A DNA stretch of 64,000 bases. Origin: Geodermatophilus telluris. GTDB taxonomy: Bacteria; Actinomycetota; Actinomycetes; Mycobacteriales; Geodermatophilaceae. Within the stretch, counting starts at the first letter, position 1, and each line of letters begins with the position of its first letter. Shown piece by piece: positions 32,014 through 42,869 of the stretch. Under the pieces are notes generated by a model, which was not told the DNA's origin, ran no database searches, and saw only the letters and a program-made list of their open reading frames with translations. A program made the translations under genes and the position numbers. The stretch is from the NCBI RefSeq assembly GCF_900102745.1, contig NZ_FMZF01000004.1, positions 1 to 64,000 on the forward strand, written 5' to 3'.

Positions 32014-34967
32014 CGGCCGACCAGGGGACGGCGACCGGCGGCGGGCTGGGCGAGCACGCGGCGGCGATGGCGCGCTCGGGCGTGTGGACCGAGGAGCAGC
32101 TCATCGCCGACGTCGAGGCGGCGCCACCGGGCCCGCGGGTCGGGGCGTTCTTCGACTTCGACGGCACCGTCATCGACGGCTACTCGCTCGCCGCCTTCGC
32201 CCGCCACCACCTGCGCTCGCTGCAGGTGACGCCGGCCGCGATGGGCGAGCTGCTGCTCAACGGCCTGCGCGGGGTCACCACCGAGGAGGACTTCGAGCGG
32301 TTCACCGTGGCCGGCATGCGCGCCTGGGCCGGCCGCACCGAGGACGAGCTGGCCGAGCTCGGCGAGCGGTTGTTCGTCCAGGGCATCGCCGGGTCGCTCT
32401 ACCCGGAGGCGTGGCGCCTGGTCACAGCCCACCTGGAGGCCGGGCACACCGTCGTCCTGGCCTCCTCGGCCACCCGGTTCCAGGTGGAGCCGGCCGCCCG
32501 CGCGCTGGGCGTCGAGCACGTCCTGGTCTCGCCGGTGGAGATCGTCGACGGCGTCTGCACCGGCCGCCCCGGCGGCCCGCTGCTGTGGCGCAGGGGCAAG
32601 GCCGAGGCGGTGCGCACCTTCGCCGCGGAGCACGGCATCGACCTGCTGCAGAGCTACGCCTACTCCAACGGCGACGAGGACGTCCCCTTCCTGCGCACCG
32701 TGGGCCGGGCCCGCGCGCTCAACCCGGGCCGGGGACTGACCGCCGCCGCGCGCCACAACTCCTGGCCGATCGCCCGCTTCCGCCGCCGCGGCAGCGCCTC
32801 CCCGGTCGACGTCGCCCGCACCGTGGCCGGCGTCGGCGGCATGTTCGGCGGCTTCGCCACCGGCCTGGCCGTCGGCGCGCTCAGCGGCTCCCGCCGCGAG
32901 GCGGTCGACCTGGGCATCACCCTCGCGGGTGAACTCGGCAGCGCGCTGGCCGGCGTCAAGCTCGACGTCCAGGGCGCCGAGCACCTGGCCACCCGCCCGG
33001 CCGTCTTCCTGTTCAACCACCAGAGCCAGCTCGACGTCCTCGTGCTGGCCAAGCTGCTGCGCGGCGGCTTCACCGGCGTGGCCAAGAAGGAGCTGGCGCG
33101 GGCGCCGGGCTTCGGGCTGGCCTTCCGGCTGGCCGACGTCGCCTTCGTGGACCGCGGCGACCCCGCCCAGGCACGCAAGGCCCTGGAGCCCGCCGTCGAG
33201 CGGCTGCGCGAGGGCGTCTCGCTGGTCATCGCCCCCGAGGGCACCCGCTCGGCGACCCCGACGCTCGGCCCGTTCAAGAAGGGCGCCTTCCACGTCGCCA
33301 TGCAGGCCGGCGTCCCGATCGTGCCGATCGTGCTGCGCAACACCGGCGAGCTGATGTGGCGCGGCGCCACGACGATCCACCCGGGCGTGGTGCAGGTGCG
33401 CGTGCTGCCGCCGGTGCCCACCGACGGGTGGACCGTCGAGGAGATCGACCAGCGGGTCGCCGAGGTGCACGACTCCTACCTGCGCACCCTGGGCAACTGG
33501 TCGGGCCGGGCCGAGCGACCCGTGGTCTCCGAGGAGCCGACGGCCGACACCGGCACCCCGGTGCCCGCCCCGCCGCTGGCCTGGGGCAGCGCGCCGGAGA
33601 TGAACCCGCTGGAGACGGCGATGTGGCGCGCCGAGGTGGCCGACCCGCGGCTGCGCGCCAACGTGGCGCTGCTCGAGCTGCTCGACCCCGCGCCGGACTG
33701 GGAGCGGCTGCGCGCCGCGCACGAGTGGGCCTCCCGGATGGTGCCGCGGATGCGCCAGCGCGTCGTCGAGCCGGCGCTGGGCATCGGCGCCCCGCGCTGG
33801 GTGACCGTGCCCGGGCTGGACCTCGACGCGCACGTGCGGCGGGTGCGGCTGGAGGGACCGGGGTCGGTGCGCCAGCTGCTCGACGTCGTCGGCGAGTTCG
33901 TCTCCGCGCCGCTGGACCGCGACCGCCCGCTGTGGCAGGCGATGCTGGTCGAGGGGCTGTCCGACGGGCGGGCGGGCTACGTCGTCAAGACCCACCACAG
34001 CACCACCGACGGGCTGGGCGCGGTGCAGCTGATGAGCCGGCTGCACAGCCGCACCGCCGAGCACGACCCCGCCCGCCCCGAGCCGCCGGTCCCCACGCCG
34101 GACGACGACGTGTCGCGCACCGCGCTGCTCACCGAGCAGCTGGTCGGGACGGCGCGCTCGGCGCCGCTGGCGGTGCTGCGCCGCGGCGTCGGCGCGCTGA
34201 CCGCCGCCGCCCGGCCCTGGGACGCGGTCACCTCCGCGCTGGGGTCGGTGTCCTCGGCCGGGCGCACCCTCACCCCGCCGGGGCCCGGCTCGACCCTGCT
34301 CACCCCCCGGGGCGGCGACTGGCACCTGGAGGTGCTCGAGGTGCCGCTGGCCGACCTCAAGGCCGGCGCGAAGGCCGCCGACGGGTCGCTCAACGACGGG
34401 TTCCTCGCCGCGGTGATCGGGGGCTTCCGCCGCTACCACCAGCGGCACGGCGCCCCGCTGGGCACGCTCGCCGTGGGCATCCCGATCAGCCTGCGCGCCC
34501 AGGACGCGCCCGAGGGCGGCAACCGGTTCACCGGCGCGCGCTTCCCCGCCCCGCTGGAGGAGGCCGACCCCGCCGTCCGCATCCGCACGATCCGCGAGTT
34601 CGTGCTCTCCGTGCGCGGCGACACCAGCGGCTCCAGCGTGCTCACCGACCTGCTCGCCCCGACGCTGAGCTGGCTGCCCGCCCCGGTCATCGGCGCCGTC
34701 TCCGGGCGGCTGACCAGCGCCAACGACGTCCAGGTCTCCAACGTGCCGGGCGTGACGCACCCGGTCTACATCGCCGGGTCGCGGATCGACCGGATGTACC
34801 CCTTCGGCCCGCTGCCCGGCTGCGCGGCGATGGTCACGCTGCTGTCGCACGAGGGGCAGTGCTGCATCGGGGTCAACGTCGACTCCGCCGCGGTGACCGA
34901 CCCCGCCGGGCTGGTCGCCGACCTGCAGGCCGGCCTGGACGAGGTGGTGGGCCTGGCCACCGGGTGA
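32010..34967 (+). CDS. Three-module fusion: HAD-IB phosphatase, PlsC acyltransferase, WS/DGAT
   Basis: A 985-residue polypeptide with three enzyme modules. (1) Residues about 40-290: HAD subclass IB hydrolase, FFDFDGTVIDGYS with nucleophile Asp49, later SNGDEDVPFL. (2) Residues about 310-490: 1-acylglycerol-3-phosphate acyltransferase, NHQSQLD with His337 and Asp342, FVDRGD, and PEGTRS near Glu410. (3) Residues about 530-985: WS/DGAT with HHSTTDG at 662-668, SLNDGFLAAVIGGFRRY and VSNVPGVTHPVYIAGS. The first two modules together are PlsC as in Rv2483c; the third is separate in mycobacteria (Rv2484c type). A Pro/Thr/Glu linker (about 490-525) joins them. One chain could carry substrate from lysophosphatidate to triacylglycerol. 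Confidence 0.93.
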   Translation: MTADQGTATGGGLGEHAAAMARSGVWTEEQLIADVEAAPPGPRVGAFFDFDGTVIDGYSLAAFARHHLRSLQVTPAAMGELLLNGLRGVTTEEDFERFTVAGMRAWAGRTEDELAELGERLFVQGIAGSLYPEAWRLVTAHLEAGHTVVLASSATRFQVEPAARALGVEHVLVSPVEIVDGVCTGRPGGPLLWRRGKAEAVRTFAAEHGIDLLQSYAYSNGDEDVPFLRTVGRARALNPGRGLTAAARHNSWPIARFRRRGSASPVDVARTVAGVGGMFGGFATGLAVGALSGSRREAVDLGITLAGELGSALAGVKLDVQGAEHLATRPAVFLFNHQSQLDVLVLAKLLRGGFTGVAKKELARAPGFGLAFRLADVAFVDRGDPAQARKALEPAVERLREGVSLVIAPEGTRSATPTLGPFKKGAFHVAMQAGVPIVPIVLRNTGELMWRGATTIHPGVVQVRVLPPVPTDGWTVEEIDQRVAEVHDSYLRTLGNWSGRAERPVVSEEPTADTGTPVPAPPLAWGSAPEMNPLETAMWRAEVADPRLRANVALLELLDPAPDWERLRAAHEWASRMVPRMRQRVVEPALGIGAPRWVTVPGLDLDAHVRRVRLEGPGSVRQLLDVVGEFVSAPLDRDRPLWQAMLVEGLSDGRAGYVVKTHHSTTDGLGAVQLMSRLHSRTAEHDPARPEPPVPTPDDDVSRTALLTEQLVGTARSAPLAVLRRGVGALTAAARPWDAVTSALGSVSSAGRTLTPPGPGSTLLTPRGGDWHLEVLEVPLADLKAGAKAADGSLNDGFLAAVIGGFRRYHQRHGAPLGTLAVGIPISLRAQDAPEGGNRFTGARFPAPLEEADPAVRIRTIREFVLSVRGDTSGSSVLTDLLAPTLSWLPAPVIGAVSGRLTSANDVQVSNVPGVTHPVYIAGSRIDRMYPFGPLPGCAAMVTLLSHEGQCCIGVNVDSAAVTDPAGLVADLQAGLDEVVGLATG

Positions 34968-35040
34968 GCGGACCAGGGTTGAGCCCGCACGGCCGCGGTA
35001 CTGGACCGGGTGTAGTGCCCGTCACAGCCCAGGAGCGGCC

Positions 35041-36576
35041 ATGAGCTTCAACCTCGCCACGATCCTGCGGGAGTCCGCACTCAGCGCGCCGGACAAGCCG
35101 ATGCTGCTGTTCGGCCCGGCCCGCCTGACCTACCGGCAGGTCGACGAGCTGTCCGGGCAGGTCGCCGCAGGCCTGCGGGCGGCCGGGCTGCGGCGCGGCG
35201 ACACCGTCGCGCTGCAGCTGCCCAACGTCCCGCAGTTCGTGCTGGCCTACTTCGGCGCGCTCAAGGCCGGCCTGACGCTGGTGCCGCTCAACCCGCTGCT
35301 CAAGGCGCCCGAGGTGGCCTACCACCTCTCCGACAGCGGCGCCCGGCTGCTGGTCACCTTCGACGCGTTCGCCGACGAGGCGGTCAAGGGCGCGGCCGAG
35401 GCCGGCGACGTGCGCGTGTACGTGGTGTCCTCCCCCGGCGCCCCGGCGGACGCCCTCCCGGCCGACGCCGCGCCGTTCGACGAGCTGGTCGCCGCCGGCG
35501 CCGGCGCCGACCCGGCCGACGTCGAGCAGATGTCCCCCGACGACACCGCGGTGATCATCTACACCAGCGGCACGACCGGCCGCCCCAAGGGCGCCGAGCT
35601 CACCCACTTCCAGGCCTACACGACGGCCTCGGTGGCCGCGGAGACCTTCGCCTACCGCGACGACGACGTCGCCATGGCGGTGCTGCCGCTGTTCCACGTC
35701 TTCGGCCTGTCCAGCGTGATGAACTGCGCCGTCCGCGCGGCGGCCACCCTGGTGCTGGTGCCGCGCTTCGAGGTCGGCGCGGTCCTCGACGCGATGGAGC
35801 AGCACCGGGTCACCGTCTTCTGCGGCGTCCCGACGATGTACGTCGCGCTGATGCACGCCGACCTCACCGGTCGCGACGTCTCGGCGCTGCGGGTCTGCGT
35901 CTCCGGCGGGGCCTCGATCCCCGGCGAGGTCATCAAGGGCTTCGAGGCCGCCTACGGCGCGACGGTGCTCGAGGGCTACGGGCTGTCGGAGACCTGCGCG
36001 ATCGCCACGTTCAACCGCAGCGCCGAGGAGCGGCGGGTGCTGTCCATCGGCAAGCGGATGTGGGGCTGCGAGGTGCGCGTCGTCGACCCCGACGACCGGG
36101 AGCTGCCGCCCGGCCCGGACCACGTCGGCGAGATCGTGCTGCGCGGCCACAACGTGATGAAGGGCTACCTGGGCCGGCCCGAGGCCACCGCCGAGGCCAT
36201 GCGCGGGGGCTGGTTCCACACCGGCGACCTCGGCTACCGGGACGAGGACGGCTTCTTCTTCATCGTCGACCGCAAGAAGGACCTCGTCATCCGCGGCGGG
36301 TTCAACGTCTACCCGCGCGAGATCGAGGAGGTGCTGCACGCCCACCCCGCCGTCCTCGAGGCCGCCGTCGTCGGCCGGCCCGACGAGCGGCTCGGCGAGG
36401 AGGTCGTCGCCTACGTCAGCCTCAAGCCCGGCGCGTCGGCCGAGCCGGCCGAGGTGGTCGCGTTCTGCAAGGAGCGGCTGGCGGCCTACAAGTACCCGCG
36501 CGAGGTGCTCGTCATCGACGAGCTGCCCAAGGGCCCGAGCGGGAAGGTGCTCAAGACCGAGCTGCGGAACCGCTGA
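35041..36576 (+). CDS. fadD: Long-chain fatty acid-CoA ligase
   Basis: A 511-residue adenylate-forming enzyme that activates a carboxylic acid to acyl-CoA with ATP. YTSGTTGRPKGAELTH (P-loop-like A3 motif, residues about 174-189), GYGLSETCA, GWFHTGDLGY, DRKKDLVIRGGFNVYP and the C-terminal catalytic lysine context PKGPSGKVLK are all intact. The chain-length preference is not readable; lipid-cluster context favours fatty acids. ATG 35041 follows CAGGAGCGGCC. It should supply acyl-CoA to the acyltransferases upstream. Confidence 0.95.
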   Translation: MSFNLATILRESALSAPDKPMLLFGPARLTYRQVDELSGQVAAGLRAAGLRRGDTVALQLPNVPQFVLAYFGALKAGLTLVPLNPLLKAPEVAYHLSDSGARLLVTFDAFADEAVKGAAEAGDVRVYVVSSPGAPADALPADAAPFDELVAAGAGADPADVEQMSPDDTAVIIYTSGTTGRPKGAELTHFQAYTTASVAAETFAYRDDDVAMAVLPLFHVFGLSSVMNCAVRAAATLVLVPRFEVGAVLDAMEQHRVTVFCGVPTMYVALMHADLTGRDVSALRVCVSGGASIPGEVIKGFEAAYGATVLEGYGLSETCAIATFNRSAEERRVLSIGKRMWGCEVRVVDPDDRELPPGPDHVGEIVLRGHNVMKGYLGRPEATAEAMRGGWFHTGDLGYRDEDGFFFIVDRKKDLVIRGGFNVYPREIEEVLHAHPAVLEAAVVGRPDERLGEEVVAYVSLKPGASAEPAEVVAFCKERLAAYKYPREVLVIDELPKGPSGKVLKTELRNR

Positions 36577-37459
36577 CGGCGGTCTCGCGCAACCACGCGA
36601 GGACGAGGGCGGCCAGGCGGTCGGGCACCTGCAGCTGCGGCACGTGCCCGACGCCGGCCAGCTCCTCGTACCGCCAGTGCGGGTGCTGCCGGGCCACGTC
36701 GCGGGCGGCGTCCACCGGCACCAGCCGGTCGCGGTCGCCCTGCACCAGCAGCACCGGCGCGCTCACGCGGGCCATCGCCGCCCGGTAGTGCCGCGGGTCG
36801 GCCAGGATGCCCAGCAGGGAGCGGGCCGCGGCGAGGAACGCCCGGTCCATGCCGGCGACGTCCTCCCGCTGCTCGAGCAGGGTGACCGCCCGGTCGACCA
36901 CCGGCGCGGGCAGCTCGTCGGGGTCGACGCCCACCATCTCCAGCATCGCGCGCACCCGGGTCAGCGGGGTCTGCCGCGACCGGCGCAGCCGCAGCACCCG
37001 CTCCCCCACGCCGGGGACGGCGTAGAGCGCGAAGGTCAGCGCCACGAGCGGGTCGAGCCGGCGGCGGCCGCCCGGCAGCGCGGGGTCGAGCAGCACCAGC
37101 CCGGCGACGCGGTCGGGCTCGGCCGCGGCGGTGAACAGGGAGATCATCCCGCCCATCGAGTTGCCCACCAGGACCGCCGGCCCGCCGACCACCTCGCGCA
37201 GGAAGTCCCGCAGCACGCCGACGTTGGCCTGCACCGTCGTCCGCCGCCCGCCGGGCTCGCTGCGGCCGAAGCCGGGCAGGTCCAGCGCCCACACCCGGGC
37301 CGTCGGCGTCAGCAGCGGGGCGAGCAGGTCCCAGTTGCCGTGCGAGCCGCCCAGCCCGTGCACCAGCACCACGGCCGGGCCGTCGTCGGCACCGCCGTAG
37401 TCGACCACGTGCACCGGACCGCCGAGGTCGACGGTCCTGCTCGTCCCGGGCTGCTCCAC
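36551..37459 (-). CDS. Alpha/beta hydrolase
   Basis: A 302-residue hydrolase: LVHGLGGSHGNWDLLAP, DLPGFGRSEP, the elbow GNSMGGMISL, an Asp in VQGDRDRLVP and GVGHVPQLQVPDRLA. It resembles MhpC/epoxide-hydrolase-like enzymes and mycobacterial lipases. GTG 37459 has GGGAGGAG upstream. Its 3' end overlaps the 3' end of fadD by 26 bases on the opposite strand. It is divergent from the lipase-like gene at 37666. Confidence 0.9.
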   Translation of the reverse strand: MEQPGTSRTVDLGGPVHVVDYGGADDGPAVVLVHGLGGSHGNWDLLAPLLTPTARVWALDLPGFGRSEPGGRRTTVQANVGVLRDFLREVVGGPAVLVGNSMGGMISLFTAAAEPDRVAGLVLLDPALPGGRRRLDPLVALTFALYAVPGVGERVLRLRRSRQTPLTRVRAMLEMVGVDPDELPAPVVDRAVTLLEQREDVAGMDRAFLAAARSLLGILADPRHYRAAMARVSAPVLLVQGDRDRLVPVDAARDVARQHPHWRYEELAGVGHVPQLQVPDRLAALVLAWLRETAVSGSAARS

Positions 37460-37534
37460 CTGTGCTCCTCCCGCCGCGTGTGCCGTCCGACGGTCGCACG
37501 CGCCCCGCCTGCCCGCGCGCACCGGGGTCGGTGC

Positions 37535-37562
37535 GACGGGTGTGGCGCGTGCCACACCCGTC
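37535..37562. promoter_or_regulatory. 12-bp inverted repeat between two divergent hydrolase genes
   Basis: GACGGGTGTGGC at 37535-37546 and its exact complement at 37551-37562 flank a four-base spacer. It is placed 76 bases before the minus-strand hydrolase start and 104 before the plus-strand lipase start, as expected for a shared operator (for example of a TetR-type repressor). A structural role in RNA cannot be excluded. Confidence 0.5.
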
Positions 37563-37665
37563 GTATCAGGACCCCGCGCGCCGCCTCGGTCAGGTGTGGC
37601 CGGGGCGCCACCGTGGTACCGGCGGGTACGGAGACGGCGACGGGGCCGTCGGCGAGGAGGACAGC

Positions 37666-38466
37666 GTGTCGCACCACCAGTACGAGGGCCCGGGACTGCC
37701 GCTGTACCTCACCGAGGTCGGCCGGGCCTGCGCGGACTACGGGCTCTACCTCGCGGCCCGGCCGCTGCTGCCCCGCCTGCCGGTCGGCGACGGGCACCCC
37801 GTGCTCGTGCTGCCCGGCCTGATGGCCGACGACGTCTCCACCCGCACCCTGCGCCGCACGCTGCGCCGGCTGGGCTACCGCGTGCACGGCTGGCGGCTGG
37901 GCCGCAACATCGGCCCGACCGCCGAGTGCGTCGAGGGCATGACCCGCCGCATCGAGGACCTCAGCGACCGCTACGGCCGGCCGATCAGCCTGGTCGGCTG
38001 GAGCCTGGGCGGCATCTTCGCCCGCGACCTGGCCCGCAAGGCGCCCGACTCGGTGCGCCAGGTGATCACCCTCGGCAGCCCGTTCGCGCTGCAGCGCGAC
38101 AGCCAGACCCGGGCCAACCGGGTCTTCGAGCGCTACTCGCACCTGCACGTGGAGCGGCGCACGCTGCCACTGGCGAGCGAGTCGACGCCGCTGCAGGTGC
38201 CGGCCACCTCGATCTACTCCCACCACGACGGGATCGTCGCCTGGCAGGCCTGCCTGGACCGGCTCTCCCCGCAGTCGGAGAACATCGCCGTCTACGCCAG
38301 CCACCTGGGCATGGGTCACCACCCCGCGGTCATCTACGCGGTGGCCGACCGGCTGGCGCAGCCCGAGGGCACCTGGCGGCCGTTCCGCGCCCCGCTGGCG
38401 CTGCGCCCCTGCTTCCCGCGCCCCGACGTCCCCACCGCGCTCCCGCGCGCCGCCGCGGCCGCCTGA
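37666..38466 (+). CDS. Lipase-like alpha/beta hydrolase
   Basis: A 266-residue hydrolase with VLVLPGLMADDVSTRTLRR at the oxyanion loop, the elbow VGWSLGGIFARDLA, IYSHHDGIVAWQ (acid strand) and SHLGMGHHPAVIYAVADRL (catalytic His). This pattern fits the esterase/lipase group that includes PGAP1-like and triacylglycerol lipase-like proteins. GTG 37666 follows GCGAGGAGG. It closes the lipid cluster and could mobilise stored acylglycerols; that is inference. Confidence 0.88.
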   Translation: MSHHQYEGPGLPLYLTEVGRACADYGLYLAARPLLPRLPVGDGHPVLVLPGLMADDVSTRTLRRTLRRLGYRVHGWRLGRNIGPTAECVEGMTRRIEDLSDRYGRPISLVGWSLGGIFARDLARKAPDSVRQVITLGSPFALQRDSQTRANRVFERYSHLHVERRTLPLASESTPLQVPATSIYSHHDGIVAWQACLDRLSPQSENIAVYASHLGMGHHPAVIYAVADRLAQPEGTWRPFRAPLALRPCFPRPDVPTALPRAAAAA

Positions 38467-38489
38467 GCCGCACCTCGACACCTCGACAC

Positions 38490-38552
38490 CGCCCCGTGTC
38501 GACCTGGTGTCGTCTCGACCCGCCGGAGACGACCACAGGTCGACACGGGGCG
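38490..38552. terminator. Long near-perfect hairpin after the lipase-like gene
   Basis: Two 27-nt arms (38490-38516 and 38526-38552) differ from perfect pairing only at a GTG/TGG triplet and enclose a nine-base loop. The outer half is built around GTGTCGACCTG. It lies between the convergent lipase-like gene and tRNA-Val gene and can terminate both; its unusual length also fits a mobile palindromic repeat. Confidence 0.65.
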
Positions 38553-38562
38553 AGGTGGTGGG

Positions 38563-38634
38563 TGGGCGCGGCAGGGATCGAACCTGCGACCGCTCGCTTG
38601 TAAGGCGAGAGCTCTCCCGCTGAGCTACGCGCCC
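38563..38634 (-). tRNA. tRNA-Val (anticodon TAC)
   Basis: A full cloverleaf is readable on the minus strand: acceptor GGGCGCG paired with CGCGCCC, D arm GCTC..GAGC, anticodon stem CTCGC/GCGAG around CTTACAA (anticodon TAC, reads GTA), and T arm GCAGG-TTCGATC-CCTGC. The discriminator is A; CCA is not encoded. Confidence 0.97.
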
Positions 38635-38638
38635 CGCC

Positions 38639-38663
38639 CGCCCAGGGTAGGGGCCCCTGGGCG
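38639..38663 (-). terminator. Terminator hairpin after the peroxiredoxin gene
   Basis: CGCCCAGGG at 38639-38647 pairs perfectly with 38655-38663 over a seven-base loop. It separates the peroxiredoxin gene from the tRNA-Val gene on the same strand. Confidence 0.7.
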
Positions 38664-38683
38664 GTGGGTCCGGGAACCGGACG

Positions 38684-39145
38684 TCAGGCCGCGATCCTCG
38701 CGACGGCGTCCTTCCAGCCCGACTGCTCGCGCGCGTCGCCGGGCTGGTTCACCTCGGCGAAGGCGACCTTCCCCTCGGCGTCGACGAGGAAGGTGCCGCG
38801 CAGGGCCATGCCGGCCTTGTCGTTGAACACGCCGTAAGCCTGGGCGGTGGCGCCGTGCGGCCAGAAGTCGCTCAGCAGCGGGAACTCGAGGCCCTCCTGC
38901 GCCTTGAACGCCTTGAGGCTGAACACGGGGTCGGTGCTGATGGCGACCACCCTCACCCCGGCGTCGGTGTAGGTGGACAACTCGTCGCGGAGCTGGCACA
39001 GCTCACCGGTGCAGATGCCGGAGAAGGCGAACGGGTAGAAGACGACCAGCACCGGCGTCCCGCGCAGCTCGGCGAGGGAGACCACCTGGCGGTCCTGGTC
39101 GGGGAGGCTGAAGTCGGGTGCGACGTCGCCGACGGAGAGGCTCAT
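38684..39145 (-). CDS. Peroxiredoxin, AhpE type
   Basis: A 153-residue thiol peroxidase that reduces H2O2 and organic peroxides. PFAFSGICTGELCQLRD contains the peroxidatic Cys in the family PxxxT/SxxC context (here ICTGE), with a second Cys six residues on, close to AhpE of mycobacteria (Rv2238c). The resolving thiol in actinobacteria is probably mycothiol or mycoredoxin. ATG 39145 is seven bases past CACGAT, so a leaderless mRNA is possible. Confidence 0.92.
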   Translation of the reverse strand: MSLSVGDVAPDFSLPDQDRQVVSLAELRGTPVLVVFYPFAFSGICTGELCQLRDELSTYTDAGVRVVAISTDPVFSLKAFKAQEGLEFPLLSDFWPHGATAQAYGVFNDKAGMALRGTFLVDAEGKVAFAEVNQPGDAREQSGWKDAVARIAA

Positions 39146-39188
39146 GCGCCCGATCGTGCCTCACGCGAGCCGTGCCCGGGGAAGGGGC

Positions 39189-39614
39189 CTAGCGCCGGGA
39201 GCGCGCCGCCTTCGGCGTGACCAGCCGGATGCCCGACCAGTCCTTGGCCGCGGAGATGCTGCTGGTCTGCGACAGGCCCGCGGTGGGCGCCACCTCGGTG
39301 ACGTCGCCCGGCGCGACGTGTCCCGGCCGCCCGGACTTGGGGACCAGCAGCCAGACGACACCCTCGTCGGCCAGCGAGGTGAGGGCGTCGGTGAGCGCGT
39401 CGAACAGGTCGCCGTCGTCCTCCCGCCACCAGAGGACGACGACGTCGGCCACCTCGTCGGTGTCCTCGTCGACCATCTCGCTGCCGGAGGCCTCGACGAT
39501 CGCGTCGCGCAGGTCCTCGTCGGCGTCCTCGTCCCAGCCGAGCTCCTGGACGACCATGCCCGTCTTGATGCCCAACCGGGCCGCCATGCCGGCGCTGCCC
39601 GAGTCGACGCTCAT
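39189..39614 (-). CDS. DUF3052 family protein
   Basis: A 141-residue acidic cytoplasmic protein with the DUF3052 pattern: [53 protein letters not shown] and the C-terminal [12 protein letters not shown]. It is found next to aceE and ahpE in most actinobacteria. Function unknown. ATG 39614 lies downstream of GGAGGAAC. Confidence 0.92.
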   Translation of the reverse strand: MSVDSGSAGMAARLGIKTGMVVQELGWDEDADEDLRDAIVEASGSEMVDEDTDEVADVVVLWWREDDGDLFDALTDALTSLADEGVVWLLVPKSGRPGHVAPGDVTEVAPTAGLSQTSSISAAKDWSGIRLVTPKAARSRR

Positions 39615-39936
39615 CCCTGCTGTTCCTCCGGAGGATCGATGGCCGCCGACCCGGGGCCGGCGCAGGCGGGGCGCCGGTGGTCGGGCGCACGCGGGGGTCT
39701 GTCGGGGCCGACGGCGGACACGACCGGCGGGGACGTCACCCGCTGCCTGGTCATGTCACCCCTCTCGTGCCCGGCCGCGCGGGGCCGACGGCGTCGGTCC
39801 GCGTGGGCAGGAGCGTAGGGCATGCCTGGTCAGGCGCAAGCGTTCCGCGGGGACCGCGCCGCCGGTACCGGGCGGTACGCCGCCGACGTGCTGGCCTGGC
39901 GTGACGCGGACCGCCCGGACGCGCGACGATGGGGGC
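39615..39936. other. Divergent promoter region of DUF3052 and aceE genes
   Basis: 322 bases without a credible gene. GACGAT at 39925-39930 lies six bases before the aceE ATG and may be a -10 for a leaderless aceE transcript. I see no riboswitch, clear operator or long inverted repeat here. Confidence 0.4.
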
Positions 39937-42735
<2,799 letters not shown>

Positions 42736-42785
42736 GCCGACCCGGCGACGGCCACCCGGGCCGGCGACCCGGGGCCTGACCCCGG

Positions 42786-42824
42786 ACGGGGGTCGTCCGC
42801 ACACTCGGTGCGGGCGGCCCCCGT
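42786..42824 (+). terminator. Terminator after aceE
   Basis: A 17-bp stem (two G-U pairs in RNA) starting ACGGGGG, around a five-base loop ACTCG, lies 50 bases after the aceE stop codon. Confidence 0.65.
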
Positions 42825-42832
42825 GTCGCGTC

Positions 42833-42863
42833 TTGACCTTGCCGTAGCGGCAGGGTCGATGCT
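42833..42863 (+). promoter_or_regulatory. MerR-type promoter with operator in a 19-bp spacer
   Basis: TTGACC (42833-42838) and GATGCT (42858-42863) are spaced by 19 bp, too long for sigma-A alone and diagnostic of MerR-family activation by DNA distortion. The dyad GACCTTGCCG-TAG-CGGCAGGGTC (42835-42857, one mismatch) fills the spacer. The predicted start coincides with the GTG of the downstream merR-type gene, indicating autoregulation. Confidence 0.82.
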
Positions 42864-42869
42864 GACCGC

